Below are positions 54,322-62,637 of a DNA stretch of 64,000 nucleotides, piece by piece. The DNA lies in NCBI RefSeq assembly GCF_024734385.1, contig NZ_JANHAP010000004.1:186001-250000 (forward strand). The letters are read 5' to 3'. This DNA comes from Dasania sp. GY-MA-18 (GTDB lineage Bacteria; Pseudomonadota; Gammaproteobacteria; Pseudomonadales; Dasaniaceae). Under the pieces are notes generated by a model, which was not told where the DNA came from, ran no database searches, and saw only the letters and a list, made by a program, of their open reading frames with translations. The number at the start of each line of letters is the position of its first letter. Positions within the stretch are counted from its first letter, which is position 1. The translations under genes and the position numbers were made by a program.

Positions 54322-55182
54322 ATGCAAGAATACGCCAACAGCCTAGAGCACTTAGGCTTTGCTATCAGCCAGCAAGGCCGCGACGATTTTTTTAAAACCC
54401 TCAGCCAGAGCTTTGTTGAATTGCCGCGCTGTGGCGGCCATGTGGTGATTTTATATTACCCGGCTAATGACAAGCCGCGCTGCCTATACAACGACTGCAA
54501 AAGCGCTGAGGCTTACCAGTTAGAAGTGCAAGCTTATATTGATGGTCCCTATATTTTTGACCCCTATTACCAAGCGCAATTAGATGGCCTGCCAGATGGC
54601 GCCTATCGCTTACGCGATATAGCACCCGATAATTTTAAGAAGACGGAATACTACAAGCACTACTATATGCCTTCGCTGCTGGCCGACGAGCTCTGTTATT
54701 TGGTGACTTTAGGTGATAATGAGTACCTGCATTTTTCTATCACGCCTGCGGATATCAGCAGCAAGTTCCCCAAAAGCGTTTTGCGTTATTTAAACAGCCT
54801 GCACACCGTAATACCGGCCCTAATCCAACAACACTGGCAGCTAAGCCAGCCACAAAAAATAACAGCTGCTGGTAGTAGTTTTAATAACACCCTGCAACAC
54901 GCGCTAAAACATTTTGGCAGCTCGCTATTATCACCCCGCGAACAGCAGGTTTTGCATATGCTATTACGCGGCCACTCTGGCAAGTCTGCCGCGCAACGGC
55001 TAGCGATTTCCAGCGAAACGGTAAAACTGCACCGCAAAAACATTTATCAAAAGTTAGATGTGAGCACGCTATCCGAATTATTTTATTTGTTTATAGATTC
55101 ACTGCCACTCACCAATGTAAACAGCGCCAGCGACCCTTTAGAAAAATATATGGGGGTTAAGCCGCTAGTTGAGAGTCGCTAG
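54322..55182 (+). CDS. LuxR-type helix-turn-helix transcriptional regulator
   Basis: This 286-residue protein has a C-terminal LuxR-type DNA-binding domain (LSPREQQVLHMLLRGHSGKSAAQRLAISSETVKLHRKNIYQKL, residues about 200-245). The N-terminal 190 residues show no acyl-homoserine-lactone signature that I can recognise and no receiver aspartate motif, so the signal is unknown. It is monocistronic. A heptamer repeat array follows the stop codon. Confidence 0.85.
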   Translation: MQEYANSLEHLGFAISQQGRDDFFKTLSQSFVELPRCGGHVVILYYPANDKPRCLYNDCKSAEAYQLEVQAYIDGPYIFDPYYQAQLDGLPDGAYRLRDIAPDNFKKTEYYKHYYMPSLLADELCYLVTLGDNEYLHFSITPADISSKFPKSVLRYLNSLHTVIPALIQQHWQLSQPQKITAAGSSFNNTLQHALKHFGSSLLSPREQQVLHMLLRGHSGKSAAQRLAISSETVKLHRKNIYQKLDVSTLSELFYLFIDSLPLTNVNSASDPLEKYMGVKPLVESR

Positions 55183-55189
55183 ATTCCAG

Positions 55190-55330
55190 TCCAAAGTCTC
55201 TAGTCTCTAGTCTCTAGAGAGAATTCAAAACAAAAAAGGCCAGCCCCCTAAGGGGCCAGCCTTGCTACTTAGCGACTATCAACTAGATACTGTTATCTAG
55301 CGACTAGAGGCTCTCAACTAGCGACTGAAA
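55190..55330. repeat. CTAG-type heptamer repeats between LuxR and sutA-like genes
   Basis: Next to the LuxR gene, three tandem copies of TCTCTAG lie at about 55198-55218. Next to the sutA-like stop, the reverse strand reads CAGTCGCTAG and CTCTAGTCGCTAG, with related units out to about 55275. The terminator at 55229-55258 sits in the middle. The units match those after algR and cobQ. Confidence 0.75.
55229..55258 (-). terminator. Rho-independent terminator of the glnK/sutA side
   Basis: On the reverse strand the hairpin GGC, TGGCCCC-TTAG-GGGGC, GCC (a 2x2 internal loop in the stem) is followed by TTTTTTG, suiting termination after the sutA-like gene. Confidence 0.65.
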
Positions 55331-55594
55331 TCATATCGGCCTATCACCATAACGGCTCAACGGTTTTTTCGGCGGCGCGGCGGTTACGTGCGGCTCTATT
55401 TGCTGCACCTTGCCACCCTGGGCCAAAAAGCGCGCCACGGCGTCGTCTATTTGATCCCTCACTTGCTCCTTGGCGGCCACGGTATGTGACTCCGGACTTT
55501 CATCGACTTGTTTTATAGAAGACATATCCAATGCGTCCTCCACTGCCCTGTGTACGGCAGGCTTTTTTGACATTGAAGGCGACTGTTTAGCCAT
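55331..55594 (-). CDS. SutA-like RNA polymerase-associated protein
   Basis: This 87-residue protein has a flexible, charged N-terminal half, a helix (VRDQIDDAVARFLAQGGKVQQI, about 48-66) and a C-terminus PPKKPLSRYGDRPI. This resembles Pseudomonas SutA, a small RNA polymerase-binding regulator active in slow growth. In Pseudomonas the corresponding gene also lies next to amtB-glnK, which supports the call. It is shorter and less acidic than the Pseudomonas protein, so equivalence is not certain. Confidence 0.6.
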   Translation of the reverse strand: MAKQSPSMSKKPAVHRAVEDALDMSSIKQVDESPESHTVAAKEQVRDQIDDAVARFLAQGGKVQQIEPHVTAAPPKKPLSRYGDRPI

Positions 55595-55944
55595 ACCCGC
55601 AAACCCTCTCTCGTTAATACTGTGTGGCTCAAACTATGCACCCCGCTTTATACCTGGCTAGACAACTTCTGCTTTGCAACACGGCTATTGCGCAGAGAAA
55701 TATATATAGCTCAGTGGCGTTTAGCTGCCATGGTTTTACGGTGTTTTTATAGTTTGATTTGCTCTATCAGCTTGCGCTTACATTACTTTGTATTCCCTCA
55801 GCGATTAAAAGCAGTCTGTAATACATCGGCAAATATCCCAAAAGCTGTAGTGCTAAACCGCTAAAATATGTGTTTTTAACGGCCACAAAAAAGCCCGCAA
55901 GCGAGAGCTGACGGGCTTTTGACGGTTTTGCCAGGCGACGGGGT
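55595..55944. promoter_or_regulatory. Intergenic region upstream of sutA-like gene
   Basis: This 350-bp stretch holds the glnK terminator at its distal end (55887-55920). The remainder should contain the promoter for the sutA-like gene, but I cannot assign boxes. No gene is supported. A 68-codon open frame across it looks random. Confidence 0.4.
55887..55920 (-). terminator. Rho-independent terminator after glnK
   Basis: On the reverse strand AAAAGCCCG pairs with CGGGCTTTT around a 14-base loop and is followed by six T residues, 25 bases after the glnK stop. Confidence 0.75.
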
Positions 55945-56295
<351 letters not shown>

Positions 56296-56390
56296 CTAGG
56301 GTTCTATTCAGTTAATGGCGCTAATCATAGCAAGCTTTGCGCGCTAAAGCGGGCTTTAGCTTGGCTACCCGCACAATTTTTGGCTTTCAA

Positions 56391-57635
56391 TTACTGGCTC
56401 ATAAATTCAGGGTAGGCCTCCATACCGCACTCGGATAAATCACCGCCTTGGTATTCCTCTGCGGCGCTTACCCGTATACCCAGGGTGGCCTTAATTAGCG
56501 CCCAAACCGCTAAGCTGCTAACAAACACCCAAGTGAAAATCGTTACCGCCCCTATGATTTGCCCCAGTAAGCTGGCGTTGTCGTTGGTTACCGGCACTAG
56601 CAATAGGCCCAGCAAGCCCACCACCCCGTGTACTGATATCGCACCTACGGGGTCGTCGATTTTTAATTTATCCAGGCCAATAATGCTAAACACCACCAAC
56701 ACCCCTGCCACTAGGCCAAATAAGGTGGCCAGTAAAGGCGTAGGCGTAGAGGGCTCGGCGGTAATCACAACCAAGCCCGCCAACACACCGTTTAACACCA
56801 TGGTTAAATCGGCCTTGCCGTACAGTAAACGCGCCGCTAGCAATGCGCCTACCAAGCCGCCCGCCGCCGCCATATTGGTGTTCATAAACACCACTGCTAC
56901 GCTGTTGGCCGAGTCTACACTGGCGGTAGCTAATACCGAACCACCGTTAAAACCAAACCAGCCCATCCATAAAATAAAGGTGCCCAAGGTTGCCATAGGG
57001 AGGTTGGCACCGGGTATGGCCACTACCTGGCCCTGGGCATTGTATTTGCCCTTGCGCGCACCCAGCAATAACACCCCTGCCAAAGCCGCTGCCGCGCCCG
57101 CCATATGGACTATGCCTGAACCGGCGAAGTCAGAGAAACCTAAATCACCCAAGTTATAGAGGCCGAACACGTCCATACCGCCCCAGGTCCATGAGCCTTC
57201 TACGGGGTATATCACCGCGGTTAAGACCACCGCAAATAATAAAAAGGACCATAGCTTCATGCGTTCAGCCACTGCACCCGAGACTATAGACATAGCGGTA
57301 GCCACAAACACCACCTGAAAGAAAAAGTCTGCCGAGGGTGCATAGCTGGCTTTTTCTTCCGCGGCAGCTCCGGCAACACCATCACCCATAATGCCGCTAA
57401 GAAACATGCCCAAACCTTTGTCGTACATTAGCTCATAGCCCACTGCCATATACATAATGCAGGCAACGGCAAATAGGGCGATGTTTTTAGTTAAAATTTC
57501 TGTGGTGTTTTTAGCGCGTACTAAGCCGGCTTCTAGCATGGCAAAGCCCGCGGCCATCCACATAACTAAGGCGCCACAGACTAAAAAATAAAAAGTATCT
57601 AAGGCGTACTGCAATTCAAAAATCGGGGTTTCCAT
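56391..57635 (-). CDS. amtB: Ammonium transporter AmtB
   Basis: This 414-residue channel has about eleven helices. It contains FAMLEAGLVRAKNTTEIL at helix 1 and DFAGSGIVHMAGAAAALAGVLLLGAR. The pore histidines are in GIVHMAGA and ISVHGVVGLLG. It conducts ammonium under low nitrogen and is blocked by GlnK. The order torF-like porin, amtB, glnK on one strand suggests a nitrogen-limitation regulon. No clear sigma-54 box was found by eye upstream. Confidence 0.95.
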   Translation of the reverse strand: METPIFELQYALDTFYFLVCGALVMWMAAGFAMLEAGLVRAKNTTEILTKNIALFAVACIMYMAVGYELMYDKGLGMFLSGIMGDGVAGAAAEEKASYAPSADFFFQVVFVATAMSIVSGAVAERMKLWSFLLFAVVLTAVIYPVEGSWTWGGMDVFGLYNLGDLGFSDFAGSGIVHMAGAAAALAGVLLLGARKGKYNAQGQVVAIPGANLPMATLGTFILWMGWFGFNGGSVLATASVDSANSVAVVFMNTNMAAAGGLVGALLAARLLYGKADLTMVLNGVLAGLVVITAEPSTPTPLLATLFGLVAGVLVVFSIIGLDKLKIDDPVGAISVHGVVGLLGLLLVPVTNDNASLLGQIIGAVTIFTWVFVSSLAVWALIKATLGIRVSAAEEYQGGDLSECGMEAYPEFMSQ

Positions 57636-57694
57636 AAACTAAGCCCTCCACCAGCTTAGGTTCTTTTCAATAAAATAGCGCTAGGCACTATCGC

Positions 57695-58381
57695 TTATAA
57701 ATCAAACTGTTTGCCTAGGGTAAAAATTAATGCCTCACCTTGAGTGGCATTACCGCTGCTATTGCTTTGATCTGATATTTCTTTGCTATTAACAATTAGC
57801 ACTATGCCCAGATCGATTTCACTAATCGTGGTGCCATAGCCCAGCTCTACAAATTCACCATCAAAGTCATCACTGTAGCTGCCATAGCGGGCATAGGCAC
57901 CCGAGCTATGCTGATATTTAATTTCGCTAAAGGTGTAATCTAATTCTGGGCCGGAAAAATTTTGATAATCACCAATGCTGTGCATCGCACTAACCGGGCC
58001 CCAGCTGGCACCTAAATTGATTTCTTTATACGTGTCATCAAACTCGCCGGTGTAGTAATAATTGGTAAAGCCTACGCTAAACTCAAAGGCCTCTACGGCG
58101 AAGGCATAACTGCCATACACATCTACCTCTACGCCATCACCCACATCGGCAGCCCATACACCGCCCTGCAATTTACCCAGCTTAGTCTCGCCCAGGCTAA
58201 ACTCACTAAGCGCATAATCTAAACCTGCACTGGCAGAAGATTCATTTTGAAAAATACCTCGATAATAATACTCAGAGGCATAACCTATATTTGCCGAGAG
58301 CTGCCCCTGCGCCAGCACAGGCGCTGATAGGGCCAATAGGCCTGGTAACGCCATAGCCGTTATTGCGGTACTTGTTTTCAT
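57695..58381 (-). CDS. TorF-family putative porin
   Basis: This 228-residue protein has a signal peptide (MALPGLLALSAPVLAQG) followed by NIGYASEYYYRGIFQNESSASAGLDY and repeating aromatic beta strands, ending in TLGKQFDL. It matches the TIGR02001/TorF type of predicted outer-membrane protein. Such proteins often lie next to amtB-glnK, as here, 59 bases upstream of amtB. A role in nitrogen-compound uptake is plausible but unproven. The ATG at 58381 is preferred over an adjacent GTG. Confidence 0.82.
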   Translation of the reverse strand: MKTSTAITAMALPGLLALSAPVLAQGQLSANIGYASEYYYRGIFQNESSASAGLDYALSEFSLGETKLGKLQGGVWAADVGDGVEVDVYGSYAFAVEAFEFSVGFTNYYYTGEFDDTYKEINLGASWGPVSAMHSIGDYQNFSGPELDYTFSEIKYQHSSGAYARYGSYSDDFDGEFVELGYGTTISEIDLGIVLIVNSKEISDQSNSSGNATQGEALIFTLGKQFDL

Positions 58382-58666
58382 CACTGCGGTATCCCCTATA
58401 TTGTCTTAATATTGTTTTTTTAATTATCGGTTGCCTGTAGCAGCGCGTACCCAATAGCCATAGCAGATGCCATACCAAAAAATTAAAACCCTTATAATTC
58501 AAAGTGTTGAGTTTTTAACTAGGCCAGCACCTATACTGCTCAGCACCAACATGGTGCTGACTGATCCAAAATGCAGCAAACTAAAAGCTATGACTGTTTC
58601 AGCATAGCCAAGTTAGGCAATAAGCCATACAATCGCAGCCACAACCATTATTCGACGACGCCCCAC

Positions 58667-58897
58667 ATGAATGACCGCATAGAACAATTTATCGCCCAGG
58701 CGAAACAATTTTTACCCAGTGACAGCATGGGTAAAGAGCTAGAAAAGAACTTACGAGCCTTGGCCAGCAGTACCTTTAGCAAGATGGATTTGGTAAGCCG
58801 TGAAGAGTTTGAAGCCCAAACCGCCGTGCTGGCACGCACCCGCGAAAAATTAGAACAACTAGAGCAACAGCTAGAACAATTAAGCCAACAGCCCTAA
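58667..58897 (+). CDS. ubiK: Ubiquinone biosynthesis accessory factor UbiK (BMFP, YqiC)
   Basis: This 76-residue protein has the BMFP/YqiC pattern: MNDRIEQFIAQAKQFLP and an amphipathic helix, then a coiled coil ending in repeats of EQLEQQLEQL. UbiK helps aerobic ubiquinone synthesis together with UbiJ and can act on membranes. The ATG at 58667 was chosen because the upstream extension is not family-like. It precedes yifB, the usual order. Confidence 0.9.
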   Translation: MNDRIEQFIAQAKQFLPSDSMGKELEKNLRALASSTFSKMDLVSREEFEAQTAVLARTREKLEQLEQQLEQLSQQP

Positions 58898-58986
58898 CAA
58901 ACTCATTGGCAAGAACAAGCTCAACAACAAGCCCAATAACAATAAAGTGCCCTGCATGATGCAGCGGCCAGACACAACAAGGATGT

Positions 58987-60492
58987 ATGATGTCACTCGC
59001 CATTGTTTACACCCGTGCCAAACGCGGCATAGAAGCACCACTGGTTAGCGTAGAAACGCATTTATCCAATGGTTTACCGGCACTTAATATAGTCGGGCTG
59101 CCAGAAACAGCGGTGAAAGAGTCCAAGGACCGAGTACGCAGCGCTATTATTAACTCCCACTTTGAGTTCCCCGCTCGCCGCATCACCATTAATTTAGCCC
59201 CTGCCGACTTACCCAAAGAGGGCGGCCGTTTTGATTTACCTATAGCACTGGGGATTTTAGCCGCTTCCGGACAAGTGCCCATAGAATCGCTGCGCAACAC
59301 CGAATTTATAGGCGAGCTAGCCTTAACCGGTGATTTACGCAGCGTTACCGGCGCGCTGGCCGCCTCACTGCAAAGCCAACAAGATCAGCGCGCCATTGTG
59401 GTCCCAGCCGCCAATGCCGACGAGGCAGCCTTGGCCGAAAAAAGCGTTGTATTCAGCGCCAGTAATTTATTACAGCTCTGTGCGCACCTGCACCAGCGTG
59501 AACAGCTCAGCCCCCATGTGCGCCCACCGCAAACCGGGGCCAGCATTAAATACCCTGACCTTAGTGATATTAAAGGCCAACAGCAGGCGCGCCGCGCTTT
59601 AGAAGTAGCCGCTGCCGGGCAGCACAATCTATTGTTTAGCGGCCCACCCGGTACCGGTAAGACCATGTTAGCCAGCCGCCTACCCGGCATACTGCCACCG
59701 CTAAGCCAGGATGAAATGCTAGAAGTGGCCAACCTTTATTCCGTTAGCCAGCAATACAAGGCCACGCTTTTGTATCAGCAGCGGCCTTTTCGCAACCCTC
59801 ATCACAGCGCCTCAGCCGTGGCCTTGGTGGGCGGCGGCAGCAACCCCAAACCCGGTGAAATTTCACTGGCCCATAATGGCGTATTATTTTTAGATGAGCT
59901 GCCAGAATTTCAACGTAATGTATTAGAGGTGTTGCGCGAACCCTTAGAGTCGGGGGAAATATTGATTAGCCGCGCCAACCAGCAAGTATGTTTTCCCGCC
60001 CGGTTTCAGTTGGTGGCCGCCATGAACCCCTGCCCCTGCGGCTACTATGGTGACAGCGAACGACTATGCCGCTGCACGCCCGACCGTATCAACCGCTATC
60101 GCGATAAAATCTCTGGGCCTTTATTGGACCGCATAGATTTGCAGCTCAGCGTTAATCGCATAGCGCCAGAGTTACTCGCCAATAATAAAAATAGTGCAAC
60201 GGAAAACTCAGCCACCGTCGCCAAAAGAGTATTGGCGGCTAGAAACGTGCAATGGCTGCGCCAGCAAAAAACCAATGCACAATTAAACAATCAAGAAATA
60301 GAGCAGCACTGTGCGCTAAATGACGAGGGCCTGCAATTACTCACCCAGGCCAGCCATAAATTGCAGCTTTCGCCGCGTGCCTATTACCGCATTTTGCGGG
60401 TAGCTCGCACCATAGCCGACTTAGCCCACAGCCCAGATATACGGCTATGCGATTTAAGCGAGGCTATAGGCTACCGCGGTGCCAGCAACTAA
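58987..60492 (+). CDS. comM: YifB/ComM family Mg-chelatase-like AAA+ protein
   Basis: This 501-residue protein has an N-terminal Lon-like domain (THLSNGLPALNIVGLPETAVKESKDRVRSAI), a Walker A GPPGTGKTMLASRL at about residue 219, Walker B GVLFLDELPEF, and a zinc-type MNPCPCGYYGDSERLCRC. In naturally competent bacteria ComM is a helicase that extends D-loops in transformation. The gene is also present in non-competent species, so competence is not implied. Confidence 0.93.
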   Translation: MMSLAIVYTRAKRGIEAPLVSVETHLSNGLPALNIVGLPETAVKESKDRVRSAIINSHFEFPARRITINLAPADLPKEGGRFDLPIALGILAASGQVPIESLRNTEFIGELALTGDLRSVTGALAASLQSQQDQRAIVVPAANADEAALAEKSVVFSASNLLQLCAHLHQREQLSPHVRPPQTGASIKYPDLSDIKGQQQARRALEVAAAGQHNLLFSGPPGTGKTMLASRLPGILPPLSQDEMLEVANLYSVSQQYKATLLYQQRPFRNPHHSASAVALVGGGSNPKPGEISLAHNGVLFLDELPEFQRNVLEVLREPLESGEILISRANQQVCFPARFQLVAAMNPCPCGYYGDSERLCRCTPDRINRYRDKISGPLLDRIDLQLSVNRIAPELLANNKNSATENSATVAKRVLAARNVQWLRQQKTNAQLNNQEIEQHCALNDEGLQLLTQASHKLQLSPRAYYRILRVARTIADLAHSPDIRLCDLSEAIGYRGASN

Positions 60493-60508
60493 TTAGTTTT
60501 AACAAAAA

Positions 60509-60537
60509 AAAACGGCACCTATGATAGATGCCGTTTT
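60509..60537. terminator. Terminator shared by yifB and the PEP-CTERM gene
   Basis: AAACGGCA pairs with TGCCGTTT with flanking A and T runs on the two sides, so it should work on both strands between two convergent genes. Confidence 0.75.
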
Positions 60538-60565
60538 ATTAAACTCGCCGTACTAGCAAGCCAGT

Positions 60566-61171
60566 TTATTTGATATTGCGTCTCGCCGTTACTAAACCTA
60601 CCAAGCCCAAACCTAATAACGCCAAGGTACCTGGCTCAGAAACCGCTGAGGCGGTGATCGCAGTAGTGAAGTAGTTGTAATTTTCATTATAAGGATCAGC
60701 TGACCATATCCATTCAGCACCGGCGCTAACACCAGGTCTATAACCCCAAGGCCAGTTACCATTGCTACCCAAAGAACGCGGTGCTTGGTAGTTATTCCAG
60801 CCGCTGGTGCTCACTGACCAGTCAGTAGTATTAGTCGTCAAGTTAGAGCCGCCGTTAGCGAAGCTATGGTCAGTGCCCGTCAAATTAAACTCACCTAAAA
60901 AGCCGGCAATGCCACCTTGGTCGTAGGCGTAGATATGTAAAAAATAATCCTGGCCTTGCGCTAAGCTAACGTTGTTGAAGCTGTAGGTATGACCCCAGTT
61001 ATTACCCTGCGCAAGATACACACCTTGCGTATTATCGTCGGTTGCCAAGTAGGCGACAAAACCATTATCGACGTTCAAGCCACCTGACAATAAGGTGGCC
61101 ATTGCATGGCTGCTCGCCAACAAGGCCGTTACCGCCGCGGCTTTTATTACTTTTGCAAAGTACTTCTTCAT
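60566..61171 (-). CDS. PEP-CTERM sorting-domain exported protein
   Basis: This 201-residue protein has a signal peptide (KVIKAAAVTALLASSHAMA) and a C-terminal PEP-CTERM tail: VSEPGTLALLGLGLVGLVTARRNIK, that is, a PEP-like motif (here S-E-P), a hydrophobic helix and a basic end. Such tails are processed by exosortase, usually with exopolysaccharide secretion. The core is Gly/Asn/Tyr-rich and not recognised. No exosortase or epsH gene is visible, so it must lie elsewhere. The ATG at 61171 gives a proper signal peptide. Confidence 0.82.
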   Translation of the reverse strand: MKKYFAKVIKAAAVTALLASSHAMATLLSGGLNVDNGFVAYLATDDNTQGVYLAQGNNWGHTYSFNNVSLAQGQDYFLHIYAYDQGGIAGFLGEFNLTGTDHSFANGGSNLTTNTTDWSVSTSGWNNYQAPRSLGSNGNWPWGYRPGVSAGAEWIWSADPYNENYNYFTTAITASAVSEPGTLALLGLGLVGLVTARRNIK

Positions 61172-61459
61172 ATCACTAAACCTATATTGCTCACAGTTAT
61201 CTCTAAGGGGCGAGACAGCCTTTCTATGCAGAGTATTTAGCAAAATAGAGGCCAATTAAATTTTATCTATTAAAATCAAATATATAGATAACTTAACATC
61301 TGATTAAAAATCGCTAAATGTAATGTATTTCGACACTATAATCGTGAGTTAAGCAAAGACCACAGCCCCCTAACGAGCGCCATTAGCCATAAGCGCTATA
61401 CTACTTAAACCGCCGGGATGCAGAGCAGGTGACGGCTAATAACCACTAAGAGGTGCGCC
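61172..61459. promoter_or_regulatory. Divergent intergenic region
   Basis: This 288-bp AT-rich stretch separates the PEP-CTERM gene from the DUF6868-like gene. It should contain both promoters. AT-rich tracts around 61260-61300 could be promoter or binding sites, but no consensus stands out. Confidence 0.35.
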
Positions 61460-61702
61460 ATGACCATAGAACAACTCAGCCAGCTGTTGCTATACAGCAC
61501 GCTACTCAATTATGGCTTCCTGCTATTGTGGCTGCTTATGCTGAGCTGGCCCAAATCTTGGCTGCGGCGCCTGCACGGGGTCTGGTTTAATATTAAGGCT
61601 GAGCGCTTTGACCTTATCCATTACCAACTGATGGGCGCTTATAAATTACTGATTTTAATTTTTAATTTTGTGCCTTATCTGGCTCTCAAAATGCTTTTCT
61701 AA
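61460..61702 (+). CDS. DUF6868-like small membrane protein
   Basis: This 80-residue protein has two hydrophobic helices (about 13-32 and 58-77) around a basic stretch, PKSWLRRLHGVWFNIKAERFDLIHYQLMGAYKLLI. This layout matches small DUF6868-type proteins. The function is unknown. Its stop overlaps the convergent pseudouridine synthase gene by 4 bases. Confidence 0.65.
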   Translation: MTIEQLSQLLLYSTLLNYGFLLLWLLMLSWPKSWLRRLHGVWFNIKAERFDLIHYQLMGAYKLLILIFNFVPYLALKMLF

Positions 61703-62544
61703 AGCTTCAGCATTAATGCCTCAGGCAATTGGTAATGCTGTTGGCTGCCGCTAACGGGGCAACAAAAAGCCAAGCTATAGGCACAGAGCTGTAAGTTTTG
61801 GCTATGACTTTCGCCATACAGCCTATCGCCCACTATGGCAAAACCGCTATGGGCCAAGTGCTGACGTATTTGATGCTTGCGCCCGGTTTCTATACTCACA
61901 TCTACTAAGGAGTGATTTTTTTCTGCGCTATAGGCTAAGTGATAAAAATGGCTGCAAGCGGCTTTATTATTCACTGACTCGCGAACAGTGTAGGGTTTGG
62001 GCTGCTGGCTAAAATCACCCACTACCACGGCGTGATATTTTTTTTCTAACTGGCGCGATTCAAATAGCGAAGAAAATTGCTGCGCCACTTTTTTACTATG
62101 GGCAATAATAATCAAACCGCTAGTTGCCCTATCTAATCTATGCACAATAAAAGCGGGCCGCTGGGGCTGCAGCTGAATTTCAGCCCAACGGCTAATGGTG
62201 CAATGATCGCCCCATTTAGAGCCCTGCGACAACATGCCATAGGGTTTATACCAAATACTGTAAGCCCCCTCATCGGCCAGCAATTGCGCCGCCGGCACTA
62301 CCGCCTCTAACACTGCATGATTGATATAAAGATGCAATTCATCGCCGCTATTAAGCTGCGTTTTAGCACGCCGTAAACGCCGGGTATGCTTACCACGGCT
62401 TAACCACAGCGCACCTTTATGCATAAAGCCTTTAATCGCCTGCTTAGAATAACCAGAAGCAGATGCCAGTGCATCGAGTACCTGTGCAGGCTCAGTAATA
62501 GCAAGGTGAAATTCTTGTACTGCCTCTAAAGGATTATGATCCAT
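61699..62544 (-). CDS. RluA-family pseudouridine synthase
   Basis: This 281-residue protein has an N-terminal S4-like region (residues about 20-80, GFMHKGALWLSRG) and a pseudouridine synthase core. The catalytic motif is IVHRLDRATSGLIIIA (Asp at about residue 144), followed by TGRKHQIRQHLAH and GDRLYG. The target uridine in rRNA or tRNA is not set by the sequence. It is downstream of the GGDEF-EAL gene, from which a heptamer array separates it. Confidence 0.88.
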   Translation of the reverse strand: MDHNPLEAVQEFHLAITEPAQVLDALASASGYSKQAIKGFMHKGALWLSRGKHTRRLRRAKTQLNSGDELHLYINHAVLEAVVPAAQLLADEGAYSIWYKPYGMLSQGSKWGDHCTISRWAEIQLQPQRPAFIVHRLDRATSGLIIIAHSKKVAQQFSSLFESRQLEKKYHAVVVGDFSQQPKPYTVRESVNNKAACSHFYHLAYSAEKNHSLVDVSIETGRKHQIRQHLAHSGFAIVGDRLYGESHSQNLQLCAYSLAFCCPVSGSQQHYQLPEALMLKL

Positions 62545-62565
62545 ACTGCCATCCCATTAGCTCGG

Positions 62566-62633
62566 CTGTAGACTGTAGACTGTAGACTGTAGACTGTAGA
62601 CTGTAGACTGTAGACTGTAGACTGTAGACTGTA
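62566..62633. repeat. Tandem heptamer array (CTGTAGA)9
   Basis: Nine perfect copies of CTGTAGA (62566-62628) and a partial copy end 5 bases before the stop codon of the convergent-strand GGDEF-EAL gene. On that gene's strand the unit is TCTACAG and it follows the stop codon directly. Confidence 0.97.
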
Positions 62634-62637
62634 AAAA

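Noticed and set aside
62566-62633. CRISPR array
   Set aside because: Tandem heptamers without spacers and no cas genes in the window.
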